64,000 nucleotides of DNA. Source: an uncultured Desulfovibrionaceae bacterium (lineage in GTDB: Bacteria > Desulfobacterota > Desulfovibrionia > Desulfovibrionales > Desulfovibrionaceae). The position numbers were made by a program, and so were the translations under genes. The notes beneath the pieces were generated by a model. That model saw only the letters and a program-made list of their open reading frames with translations, was not told the origin of the DNA and did no database searches. The stretch covers positions 1 to 64,000 of the forward strand of contig CASGAP010000011.1 in NCBI GenBank assembly GCA_949299515.1, read 5' to 3'. Positions 1 through 9,027 of the stretch are shown here, piece by piece (within the stretch, counting starts at the first letter, position 1; each line of letters starts with the position of its first letter).

Positions 1-149
1 GACGGCTGGCAAAATTTAATGGTCTGACAGATGAAAAATTTATATTGCATTTAAAAGAATGTGAGTGTAGATTTAATCTTAGAAATGAAAATTTTGAACA
101 ATTTTTACTTCAAATTTTCTTTCAAAAATAGAGATACTAGTCTAGACCT
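1..149 (+). mobile_element. 3' end of an IS1595-type insertion sequence (transposase C-terminus and right end)
   Basis: Frame 3 is open from the window edge to a TAG at 129-131 and encodes a 42-residue tail. It contains KFNGLTDEKF, then LHLKECECRFN, then an RNEN stretch. This is the C-terminal signature of IS1595-family DDE transposases (ISXO2-like domain). About 18 bases after the stop comes a terminal-repeat-like sequence ending in CTAGTCTAGACC near 149. Beyond it the sequence is the minus-strand molybdopterin oxidoreductase gene, so the element has inserted into that gene. The left end and the target duplication lie outside the window. The family call rests on remembered motif similarity; the exact boundary is uncertain by a few bases. 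Confidence 0.75.
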
Positions 150-1562
150 ATTCCAATTTATTGAAAGCCTTTTCCAGCTTATTGCGGTCAAAATCCTGCG
201 CAAAGGGATTTTTACAGGAAACCCACAACATTTTCAGTTCGGGATCTTTGGAATCGAGTATTTCCTGGGCAGTTTTATTGATATTGTATGCGCGGTCGCT
301 GTATGCGGCAGTACTTTCCCCCGCAAAGTCAAACTCCCCTTTCGGCCCTGTCGCGCCGACAAAGCCCACGGAGCCTTCGGACTGTTTTTGAATCATGGCA
401 TGATAATTAAAGCCCCATGTGCGCAGATGACCGTATCTTGCGCCGCCGCCCTCAACGCCTATATTGCCCGTCATGGCAACGAACGCGTCGATTGCGCGCA
501 CCATGGCGCCGCCGTTGGTATGGCGCTGCATACCGTAGCCTATCCAGACGGTGGCAGGCTTTGCCTTGGCAAATTCTTCCGTAAGGGTACACGTATGGCA
601 TCGGCAGGAATGCCGCAGGTTTCCGCTGCCCAGTCAACAGTAATGTTCTCCCGCAGGTAAGCGGCAAATTCGTCAAAACCGACGGCATGGGCATAAACAA
701 ATTCTTTATCAACCAAATCCAGATCAAGCAGATGACGCGCCATGCCGAGCGCCAAAGCGCCGTCCGTGCCCGTCTTTATCTGCCAGAACTCATCGGCTTT
801 TGCCGCAGTCTGCGTCAAAACCGGATCGATTACCACGATTTTCGCACCGTTTTTTCTGGCTTCGTAAAGATATTTCACAGAATGCATGGAGCACCACGCA
901 GGGTTTGCGCCCCACACAATAATATATTTTGCTTTGACCATGTCTTCGGGATCGTTGCACCACATATCGCCGAGGTCGTAATTCTGCGCGTCAATGCCTG
1001 CCGGCCAGCACGGAGTGCCCACAAAACGGGTAGTATACCCCAGGGAAGACATCATGCCTTCCACGCCGTAATTGGTAATGCCGAAGTTTCCGGAATATTT
1101 CGTAAGACCGAGCCCAAGCAGGCTGCCGTCGCGTTTTTTTATATCCAAAATTTTATCGGATATAATATCCATGGCTTCTTCCCAGGAAATGCGGCGCCAG
1201 TTTCCGGAACCGCGCTTATCCTGAATCATCGGATATTTTATGCGGTCAGGACTGTATAAACGCCTGGGATAGGTATAGCCTTTTACGCACAGCGCACCCT
1301 TGGTATACGTAGACTCCGGCGCGCCTTCCACAAACTGCACGACCCCGTCTTTCACATAGGTTTTTATGCTGCACGTATCATAGCAGTTGCGCGGACAGGC
1401 ATTTCTGAAAATCTGATACGCGTTCGGGTCAAACTCTGCCGCTTTCGCCTTTCTGGGGACAAGCAGACCTCCCGGCATGGCGCCGATAGTTCCTGCTACG
1501 CCGGCAGAAAGCAAACCTTTTAAAAAGCCGCGTCGGCTAGCAGACGGTTCCAACTTTTTCAT
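148..1562 (-). pseudogene. Tat-exported molybdopterin-dependent oxidoreductase, frameshifted and truncated by an IS
   Basis: This was a periplasmic DMSO-reductase-family enzyme. The N-terminus has a twin-arginine signal (SRRGFLKG, residues 9-16, then a hydrophobic stretch and KAKAAEF). A [4Fe-4S] site follows (ACPRNCYDTC, then a later CVKG). The first frame runs from the ATG at 1562 to about 590. The homologous sequence then continues (TLTEEFAKAKPATVWIGYG) in another frame down to the stop at 148-150. A one-base loss (or two-base gain) at about 588-591 explains this. The C-terminal half is missing because an IS1595-type element interrupts the gene at about 149. The start has a good ribosome site (AAAGGAG). 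The substrate (S- or N-oxide, or other) cannot be told. As it stands the gene cannot make a full enzyme. Confidence 0.85.
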
Positions 1563-2127
1563 ATAAACTCCTTTGCAGGCTGTTTGTCAGCCACTCCTCC
1601 AAGCCCTGCAGCACCAAATTTATTTCCGCAGAAGCCGAAGCCTGTTTTGCCTTATGGATAAATCCCGGTATCCACTTGCCCATATGTTCTTCCGTAAGCC
1701 AGTAAATAGCTTCCAAAACACATTGCTTATGCTCGCCTGACGGTTCATTTTTCAGGCACAGCAAAAGAATAAGCCATGCTTCCAATTCATAGGCAATAAA
1801 ATCGTCAGGTTCACCGCCTTCCGGCACGCTTAAATTCAAACTGCGCAGAAGCTCCCGCATTTCCAAGGAAGGTTTGCCCATTAAAAGCGGTTCTTCATCC
1901 AAATAAACCGAAGCATACGGAGGCGCAGGAATACTGTCAGGCCCGACAAACAGGCGGTTGAAAGCATATTCCAGCCTCCGCATATTTACGTATTCCGTTT
2001 CTTCTCCGTACTGATGGGCAATAGCCGCATACCCAATGCCCAAAACTTCTTCGTCTTTGGCCGAAAAAAAGTCCCGCAGGCCCTGCGCCAGAGAACAGGT
2101 TTTTGCCAATACGGCAGCTGTTTGCAT
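1537..2127 (-). CDS. TorD/DmsD-family molybdoenzyme maturation chaperone
   Basis: A 196-residue, all-helical-type protein of the TorD/DmsD family, cytoplasmic chaperones that bind the Tat signal of a partner molybdoenzyme and hold it for cofactor insertion. The order of conserved pieces fits: an N-terminal helix region, then YVNMRRLEYAFNRLFVGP with the PAPPYASVYLDE motif (residues about 65-80), then a C-terminal HMGKWIPGF stretch like the family's H-x-x-x-W-x-P motif. The gene overlaps the start of the molybdopterin oxidoreductase by 26 bp, so the two were translationally coupled. The chaperone frame is intact although its likely client is broken, so it is either a relic or serves another enzyme. 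Confidence 0.85.
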   Translation of the reverse strand: MQTAAVLAKTCSLAQGLRDFFSAKDEEVLGIGYAAIAHQYGEETEYVNMRRLEYAFNRLFVGPDSIPAPPYASVYLDEEPLLMGKPSLEMRELLRSLNLSVPEGGEPDDFIAYELEAWLILLLCLKNEPSGEHKQCVLEAIYWLTEEHMGKWIPGFIHKAKQASASAEINLVLQGLEEWLTNSLQRSLYEKVGTVC

Positions 2128-2207
2128 ACCCTTCCCCCTTTATACTGTGATTAAAGGCTGTTGCTTCATATTACACACTATAGAAAAGAATGTGAGGGTA
2201 TACAACG

Positions 2208-2258
2208 CATAAAAAATGGGGACAAACTGGGTATATCTATATACCCGATTGTCCCCGA
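2208..2258 (-). terminator. strong hairpin terminator after the LuxR-type gene
   Basis: Two nested perfect stems at 2218-2256 (GGGGACAA/TTGTCCCC outside, GGGTATAT/ATATACCC inside) are followed on the minus strand by a run of six T. This fits a Rho-independent terminator for the regulator gene ending at 2284. The inner part is also an 18-bp palindrome, which could double as a binding site in front of the torD-like gene. Confidence 0.65.
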
Positions 2259-2283
2259 AACCGTACCCGTTCTTTTGCTGAAC

Positions 2284-3666
2284 TCATTCTTGTTCGTCGG
2301 TATCGATAAGATGGGTGAAAAGCTGATTTTTATGCCCGCTTACGCCAAGCTTTTTCCGAATGTTTTTCCGGTGCGTCTGCACGGTTTCCACGGAAATTTT
2401 CAAAGCTTGGGCTATTTCTTTGGTAGTCTTGCCGGTACGGATAAAATTGCAGACTTTCAGCTCCGTCAACGTCAAATGCCGCATTTTCCTGTTTCCGAAA
2501 TCCGAAGAAAAACCTTTGCTGTCCAAAATGCCGTCCACCTGCTCCAAAATCAGTTTGGCGCTGCTTTCCCTGACAGAAAAAGCGGGCTCCTGCGCAAGCT
2601 GCACCAAAGACGGCCGCAAAAACGCCCGAATTTTTTCCACCAAAACTTCCTGCTGTTTTTCCTTGTCGGCATGAATATTGGAAAGTACGTTGTGCAGAGT
2701 GATGTTCATTTCCTCAACCTGCTGTTTTTTCATGCGCAAATCCTGAGTATGCTGCTCTATAGCCGCCTCAAGGGTTTCCCGCTGCAAAACATAGGGGGTG
2801 ATGTTGGTAAGCAAAACCAGATATTCCGTATGGCTTGCCATGCTCACCCCGCCAAGCGAAACCACGGAAAGCCTGAACACCGCCCTGTCATTAAACGGCA
2901 TGATTTCCACGGTCTGCCCCACAGGATAATAGCGGAAAAAATCTTCGGGGCTTGTGCCCTCCAAATCAAGAACTTCCCAAATATACTTACCGTCCGCATT
3001 GTCGCCGATATATTGGCGCAGTGATTTGTTGGCAGTCATAATCCTGCACGCAGCATCCATCACCAGTACGCCGTCGGACGTGGTATTGAAAATATTTTCA
3101 AAACGGCATTTCTGCAGAGTAAGCATACGGACGGTTTCGTTTTTCTTTTGATCCTGCTGCCGCAATGTGGTATTTTCGCAGTTTGCCAGCCATACAACCT
3201 CAAAAGACTGCGCATACAGATTCAGCACTGTTTTGGCATCGGCAATGCTTTGGGCCGAAAACTTGTCCTGCAGAACGTCCAGTGCATCATGCATGGCAAA
3301 AACAAAGGTTTTAAAACAGCCTAAATACATTGCCCCGGTTATGCCGCGTTTTATATGCCGCTGTCCCGACTCCAGCATTCTGTCTGCCCAGCCGTCCGAA
3401 TTTTTACGCAATGTTTCAAAGGCAGGAAAGGAGTGTTTCTGCCCGTGTTTAAACACAGGGTCCAAAAGGTCATAACAGGCTGTTATGCAATCCTGTTTTT
3501 TGGCAGTTGTAAAATCAAGCTAGCCTGCGGCTTTCATGCGGTACATCCAGTGCAGCAAAAAAACGTCCATAACCATATCAAACGCTTCAAGCGCCGCAAT
3601 GCCCCGCTTCCATTCTTCTTCCGCCAAATCATACAAGCTTGCCGTTTTTTTATTCTCTGTTTTCAT
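2284..3666 (-). pseudogene. PAS-LuxR type transcriptional regulator interrupted by an in-frame TAG
   Basis: Read from the ATG at 3666, the frame gives 48 codons ending in MYRMKAAG, then TAG at 3522-3520. It stays open in the same frame (LDFTTAKKQDC) for another 412 codons to 2284. The downstream part has a PAS domain (NIFNTTSDGVLVMDAACRI, then TANKSL), a helical linker, and a C-terminal GerE/LuxR helix-turn-helix (LTLTELKVCNFIRTGKTTKEIA, then VETVQTHRKNIRKKLG). An intact 460-residue protein is thus split by one nonsense codon. A shorter product could start at an internal TTG or ATG after the stop and would keep the PAS and HTH parts. By position it probably controlled the adjacent molybdoenzyme locus; that is inference. 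Confidence 0.75.
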
Positions 3667-3756
3667 AGCCAACTCAAAATGCCTGTTTGCGCTGTCAGAA
3701 AAGATTTTACATTAAGCATACACAGTTAGGGAATTTTCGCAAGATTTTTCTGCATA

Positions 3757-3788
3757 AAAAAACTCCCCTTCCTGAGAAAGGGAGCCGA
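3757..3788 (-). terminator. Rho-independent terminator after the TerC-family gene
   Basis: A hairpin with arms CTCCC and GGGAG plus inner pairs, followed on the minus strand by seven T, lies just past the stop of the TerC-family gene. Confidence 0.7.
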
Positions 3789-3807
3789 AATGCCAAAACC
3801 GGCACGA

Positions 3808-4770
3808 TTAATCTTTTTCTTTTTTTACCTTGATAAGCGAATAGCCGATGCCGATAAGCAAGCAAACGGTAACAACGGCAAGGGAAATCATCGGCGGAAC
3901 ATGGTATCCGGCAATGCCGATCAGCAGCTTGAAGCCGATAAACACAAGAATAACGATAACGGCGTGTTCAAGGTACTTAAGATACTGTTTTGCGCCGGCC
4001 AACAGGAAGTACAAGGACCTCATACCCAAAATAGCAAAAATGTTGCTGGTATACACAAGGAACGGTTTTTCCGTAATGGCAATAATGGCAGGCACACTAT
4101 CAAAAGCAAACATGATATCCGCAAATTCGATACAGATAAGGCAGAGGAAAAGCGGAGTGGCCGCCCATTTTGCAAAAAGCACCTTGGAATTTGCGGCATC
4201 AGGATTTTTCACAAAGAAATTATGAGATTCGATTTTCGGATACACGGGATAAAAGCGCTTTACAAAACGCACACTCCAGTGCTGGCTGTAATCTTCAATT
4301 TCTTCATGGTCGGAATGCATATTTTTCCACATGGCCCAGGCCGTATACAAAACAAACAGACCAAAGACCACAAGAGCAGGTTTGCCGAGCAGGGCAATAA
4401 TGGCGGTACCTGCAAAAATAAAGATAAAACGCAGTACCAAAGCGCCTAAAATACCGTAGTACAAAACCCTGTGCTGGAATTTGTCTTCCACGGAGAAAGC
4501 CGCAAAAATAGCCATAATAACAAAAAGGTTATCCATAGAAAGGGCACGTTCAAGAAAATACCCGGCAAGGAAAAGCTGTCCGTCTTGGGCGCTGTGCTCC
4601 ACAAAAACATATACGGCAAAAGCAAGAGCCAGCACTGTCCAAACCACAGACCATATAGCCGCGCTTTTCAAATTAACAGGTTTATCCTGACTGTGCGCTT
4701 TCAAATCCAAAAACAGAGCCAAAACCATTACCACGCAAAAGAGCGCGATATCAAAAAATGAATACTCCAT
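3808..4770 (-). CDS. TerC-family integral membrane protein (Alx-like metal efflux family)
   Basis: A 320-residue polytopic inner-membrane protein of the TerC family. The two family hallmarks are present: ERALSMDNLFVI at residues 74-85 and EFADIMFAFDSVPA at about 214-227. Both carry the conserved acidic residues thought to handle a metal ion. Characterised relatives (E. coli Alx, B. subtilis YkoY and MeeF) act in manganese homeostasis or in metalating exported proteins. About eight hydrophobic segments are visible and the C-terminus is lysine-rich. The start has a GAGGGG ribosome site. It is a single-gene unit with its own terminator. No manganese (yybP-ykoY) riboswitch was recognised in the 140-bp leader region. 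Confidence 0.88.
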   Translation of the reverse strand: MEYSFFDIALFCVVMVLALFLDLKAHSQDKPVNLKSAAIWSVVWTVLALAFAVYVFVEHSAQDGQLFLAGYFLERALSMDNLFVIMAIFAAFSVEDKFQHRVLYYGILGALVLRFIFIFAGTAIIALLGKPALVVFGLFVLYTAWAMWKNMHSDHEEIEDYSQHWSVRFVKRFYPVYPKIESHNFFVKNPDAANSKVLFAKWAATPLFLCLICIEFADIMFAFDSVPAIIAITEKPFLVYTSNIFAILGMRSLYFLLAGAKQYLKYLEHAVIVILVFIGFKLLIGIAGYHVPPMISLAVVTVCLLIGIGYSLIKVKKEKD

Positions 4771-4958
4771 AACCCCTCAGTTACTCAGATTAAATGTTAA
4801 ATAACACTTGCAATTTGCAATAATACTGCCATAATACTCTTTAACTGACAATTTTAATAGAGAAGCGCTTATTAGAAGTCAAGAACTAAATGTAAAATTT
4901 TTGTAAAATTTTGCAAATTCCATACATAAAGCCTAAAATCTTCGGCTATAAAAACTAT

Positions 4959-6198
4959 ATGACCGACAAAAATTCAAAAAAAACAACATATACAGCCCTT
5001 GCTCTGCTGTGTTTCTCACTTGCCGACATCCACGACGGACTCGGCCCTTTTTTGGGCGTTTATCTGCAGCAGCAATGGACAGCCAAAGACATCGGCTATG
5101 TTATGACCGCAGGCAGTCTTATCGGACTTGCCTGTACCGCACCTTTCGGCGCTTTTGTCGATTATACCCCAAAAAAAAAGCATTATTGCCGCTGCCGTTC
5201 TGAGCATTGTACTGAGCTGCGCCGCTGTATTTCAGTGGAATTCTTTTTTTGCCGTAACCGTAGCCAAAATAGTGCAGGGAGCGGCGGCCTCGGCCATAAC
5301 CCCTGCTCTGACGGGAATAACTTTAGGGCTTGTCGGACAAAAAGGCCTTGCCGCACAGCTTGGCCGCAATGAAGCGTGGAACCATGCAGGCAACGCGGGA
5401 ACGGCAGTTTTAAGCGGAATTATCGGGTACTGCTTCGGACTGCAGGGTGTGCTTGCCGTACTTACCGCCATGGGACTGCTGGCCCTTTGCAGCCTGTCCG
5501 GCATACATTCTGCCAGCATAAACCATGCAATGGCGAGGGGCCTCGCAGAAGCGGCAGAACTCCCGAAACAAAATATCTCTCCTGTTTCCGAACCGACTCC
5601 AAGCAGCAGCATACCAAAGGCCCGTAACCTACTGAAAAACAAAGCGCTTTTTTCAATAGGCTGCACGCTGTTTTTTTTCCATTTAGGCAATGCCGCGCTT
5701 TTGCCTTTGCTGGGACAATCCGCCGTTGCCCAATTCAAGGCCGACCCAGCTTTTTACACGGCGGCAACTATAGTTCTGGCGCAATGCACCATGATTTTAA
5801 CCGCACTTTGGGCATCAAAAAAAGCACAGCAAAACGGATATATCCTTTTATTTTACTGTGCCTTGTGCGCATTGCCCGTGCGCGGCGCAATAGCCGGTAT
5901 TTGGCAAAATCCCTGGAATATCATTCCGGTACAGATTTTAGACGGAGTGGGCGCAGGACTTCTTGGAGTGGCAATGCCCGGATTAGTCGCTAAAATCCTA
6001 AATAAAAGCGGACACATAAATCTTGGTCTCGGCGCCGTGCTGACCATACAGGGCATAGGAGCGGCCCTCAGCAATACCTACGGCGGATTTTTCGCCCATA
6101 CGGCAGGATACAACTTTGCTTTTCTTGCCCTGGCACTTGCCCCCTGCTTCGGACTGCTGCTGTTCGGCTTTGCCCATAAAAAACACCTCTTTGATTAG
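4959..6198 (+). pseudogene. MFS transporter split by a frameshift at a run of nine A
   Basis: Major facilitator superfamily transporter of about 412 residues if restored. The first part (from the ATG at 4959) encodes transmembrane segments 1-2 and the loop ending DYTPKKK. The rest of the family sequence, from SIIAAAVLSIVLSC onward, continues in the +1 frame to the TAG at 6196-6198. The switch falls at an A run of nine at 5171-5179; eight A would restore one frame. The second part has about nine more hydrophobic segments and a soluble loop near the middle (SEPTPSSSIPKA). Explanations are a true mutation, slip-strand on/off switching, polymerase or ribosome slippage, or a sequencing error. The substrate is unknown. 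Confidence 0.8.
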
Positions 6199-6203
6199 AG
6201 TGT

Positions 6204-6402
6204 GTTTCTACATTATTTTCCGGGGGCAATGATTGACTTGCTGTCCTTTGCGTAAAGTTCGCAGGCTCACTAAAGCAAACGGCTTGTCGCCCTTTGGGCG
6301 CCTCCCCCAGTCCCCCTCATTTCGCGGCATATACGGAACCTTGCCGAATTTTTCGGCTTCGGTTCCGTATATGCCGCAAAAAAGAGCGAAAGAAAATCTT
6401 TT
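6204..6402 (+). repeat. dispersed intergenic hairpin repeat, copy 1
   Basis: About 199 bp that recurs, inverted, at 33361-33553. It holds a block of 26 identical bases (6275-6300), a small CGCCC-TTT-GGGCG stem, and a long hairpin at 6324-6377 with 17-bp perfect outer arms and an inner GCCGAA/TTCGGC stem. It lies between a convergent MFS gene and hybrid kinase gene and abuts the end of the latter. No open frame or transposase is inside. It could be a REP/BIME-like or MITE-like element. Confidence 0.75.
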
Positions 6403-6405
6403 GTC

Positions 6406-8919
6406 TTACCCGGCACGCCTTTGCACAAGATTATAAATTGTTTTGTACAGCAGAGCGGTATCTATGGGTTTTGAAATATGCGCGTTCATGCCGGCTTTGG
6501 TGGTTGCGGCGATGTCTTCCACAAACGCATTGGCAGTCAGGGCCACTATCGGAATTTTCTTGGCATCTTCCCTGTCCATGGCGCGAATAATTTTTGTTGC
6601 CTCGGTACCGTTCATTTTGGGCATCTGCATATCCATTAGAATTATGTCAAAAAAGCCGTTGCCCAACGTTTCAAACTCATGAATGGCATCTTCGCCGTTC
6701 CATGCCTTATACACGTTTATTCCCTTCACTTCCAGAAGTTTTGCGGCTATCTGCATATTAATGCTGTTGTCTTCCACAAGCAAAACATTCAGACCTTTCA
6801 GGCTCATTTCCTGAACATCGCGGGTTGCTTCGGGAGCGGCGTCTTCCTGAATACTTTCAAACGGCAGAATTATGGTAACGGTCGTGCCTTTTCCGAGTTC
6901 GCTTTTTATGGTTATTTCGCCGTCAAGATTGGATATGATATTTTTGACAATGCTCATGCCGAGCCCGGTTCCGAGCACGTCTTTTGCGGCAAAACGGGTT
7001 TCGCGTTCGTACGGAATAAAAATTTTATCCAAAAATTCCTGCGTCATGCCCAAACCGGTATCAATAACATCAATTTGATACTGAGAATGCTTTTTCCTGT
7101 CGAGCTGTTTTACATGAACTTTAATGCTGTCGTGTTTTTTGGAATATTTAAAAGCATTGGAAACAATATTGTTCATAATCTGACTGATTCTGAAACATGA
7201 GGCAAGCACAAGCTCATTATGAATTTCATACTCGACACTGAACACTTTTTCTTCGTTTTTGGCCTGATAGAAAAAGGCTCCCAAACATTCCTCAAAACAT
7301 TTTTTAAGATTTGTTTCAGAATATTCAATGCTGATTTTTCCCTGTTCCAAACGGGAAACGTCCAAAATATGATTAATCAGCTCCAGCAGCTGTTTACTGG
7401 AAATACTGATTTTATCGACATAAGAAATCACTTCTTCATAGGTATTGCAATGTTCTTTTGCCAGCGTTGACAAACCGATAATGGCATTAAGAGGCGTTCT
7501 CATATCATGGGACATATGAGAAAAAAACGCATTGCGGGCATTTTCGCTTCTTCTGGCGCTTTGCAGAGCCGAACGCAGCAGTTCAACCCGCTTAAGCTGC
7601 TGTTTCTTTTCCTCTTCCGCTCTTCTGAAACAAAGAATTACTTCATTTTTGTTCAGCGAATTGTCCACAACCAAACGGGCATTAACCCATTCATAGCCTT
7701 CACCGAATTTCCGCTGAAACTCACCGCTGTATTCCTGAACATTATCCGCCACAAGCTTGTTGATATTGGCAATGGAAAAAAAGTGCAGAAATTCATCTCT
7801 AGCAGAAGGTTCGATAACGGCACCGATTTTTTCCAGGAACACATCATATTCCGTAATGCCTTTAATGATGTTCTCTATATCCGGAGCGTATTTTATCAGT
7901 TCAAAGGTATTGTTTTTATAATTAACCCGGTAAATGGCATAATACATATTGCCCAAAAAACTGATAGTTTCGGTAAAACGCTTTATGTTTTTGTTTAGTG
8001 AATATTCACGGTAAATACTGTAACAGACTATTGCCACAAATATCAGCAAAATAAAGACAGCGACATAAAACGCAAAATATGCATCATGAATTATGGTATG
8101 GTAGGGAATTGTAATAATGGATACCCAGCCGTTTTCCGCAAAATTATAATAAACAACGCGTTCTTTGCCGTTAACGTCCGTAACGGTCGAACCGTGATCT
8201 TCATGCACACCCTGCTTAATCTCGTCAAAAACTTTTTTCACAAAAGCCATTGTTGCAGGGTCTTTGTCGTCAAGCTGGGATTTGGAATACAGCAGTACCC
8301 CGGAAGAATCGCACAAAAAATACTCACTGCCGGCCGGCAGACTTTCATGCTTTGTCAAGTGTTTGAAATTATGCGGAAAAATATCAAAAGCAACAACTTC
8401 GCCGGGTGTAGAGGTTTCCTTGGCTATGGTGATAATCGGCTCACCGGTAATCACATCGGTATAAGTATCCGTAAAAATAATTTTTCCGCGGGCCGCCACG
8501 GCTTTTTTATACCATTCCGTATCGCGGTAATTATATTCCTCATCCCCTTCCCACGGATTGGCGGCAACAATTTTTCCTCTTCGAATGACATACGGATCGA
8601 TAAATTTGTCCTTATTGGCACTGGACAAGGCTTTTAAAGTTTCCCCAAGCCACTTGTCGCTGTTATCCGCAGTATCGCTCTGTTCGATTAAAATGGCAAC
8701 GCGCCGGATAAAATCCGTATACGATTCAATATTTTTACTTTCTTCTATGGAATAGCTGCGGGAAATTTCCCTGCCAAGCTCCTGTGAATTTTTCAAAATC
8801 AAAGACCGCAGCAAAAAAAAGCAAGAAACGGCAAAAATAAAAAAAATCAATAAAATTATTATATTTAAAAGAAAATTATATAAAATTTCTTTTAAATATC
8901 CATGCGCGTAATCTTTCAT
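6406..8919 (-). CDS. Cache-domain hybrid sensor histidine kinase/response regulator
   Basis: An 837-residue membrane sensor. In order: TM helix (about 13-37), periplasmic Cache-type sensing domain (about 40-280, with WYKKAVAARGKIIFTDTYTD typical of dCache), TM helix (about 281-303), a PAS-like region (about 325-435), then HisKA with the phospho-acceptor H471 (SHMSHDMRTPLN). The HATPase domain follows (N box NNIVSNAFKYSK, G boxes DTGLGM and GTGLGMSIVK). A C-terminal receiver domain has D763 (ILMDMQMPKMNG) and the switch lysine in ISKPID. There is no HPt domain and no partner regulator beside it, so the phosphate must go to an HPt protein elsewhere or stay internal. The ligand is unknown; Cache domains usually bind small metabolites. 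Confidence 0.93.
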   Translation of the reverse strand: MKDYAHGYLKEILYNFLLNIIILLIFFIFAVSCFFLLRSLILKNSQELGREISRSYSIEESKNIESYTDFIRRVAILIEQSDTADNSDKWLGETLKALSSANKDKFIDPYVIRRGKIVAANPWEGDEEYNYRDTEWYKKAVAARGKIIFTDTYTDVITGEPIITIAKETSTPGEVVAFDIFPHNFKHLTKHESLPAGSEYFLCDSSGVLLYSKSQLDDKDPATMAFVKKVFDEIKQGVHEDHGSTVTDVNGKERVVYYNFAENGWVSIITIPYHTIIHDAYFAFYVAVFILLIFVAIVCYSIYREYSLNKNIKRFTETISFLGNMYYAIYRVNYKNNTFELIKYAPDIENIIKGITEYDVFLEKIGAVIEPSARDEFLHFFSIANINKLVADNVQEYSGEFQRKFGEGYEWVNARLVVDNSLNKNEVILCFRRAEEEKKQQLKRVELLRSALQSARRSENARNAFFSHMSHDMRTPLNAIIGLSTLAKEHCNTYEEVISYVDKISISSKQLLELINHILDVSRLEQGKISIEYSETNLKKCFEECLGAFFYQAKNEEKVFSVEYEIHNELVLASCFRISQIMNNIVSNAFKYSKKHDSIKVHVKQLDRKKHSQYQIDVIDTGLGMTQEFLDKIFIPYERETRFAAKDVLGTGLGMSIVKNIISNLDGEITIKSELGKGTTVTIILPFESIQEDAAPEATRDVQEMSLKGLNVLLVEDNSINMQIAAKLLEVKGINVYKAWNGEDAIHEFETLGNGFFDIILMDMQMPKMNGTEATKIIRAMDREDAKKIPIVALTANAFVEDIAATTKAGMNAHISKPIDTALLYKTIYNLVQRRAG

Positions 8920-9027
8920 ACTACAACCTATTGTAAGTAGTTTTCTGTATTAATACCACTTTCCAGTCATTTATCAAGACTTTTTATTAAGTTGTATTAA
9001 ACAGCTCCGCTTACAACAGATGCAGAT

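Noticed and set aside
2161..3024. A 287-codon plus-strand frame opposite the LuxR-type gene
   Set aside because: The minus strand here reads a clear PAS and LuxR-HTH protein; the plus frame has no recognisable domain.
3520..3522. TAG read as pyrrolysine in the regulator gene
   Set aside because: TAG ends several intact genes in the window at normal length (fabI, cooK), and nothing here shows a pyl system. Kept only as an alternative to be tested.
4771..4958. Manganese (yybP-ykoY) riboswitch upstream of the TerC-family gene
   Set aside because: I looked for it because this riboswitch often precedes terC-like genes, but no matching paired elements were seen in the leader.
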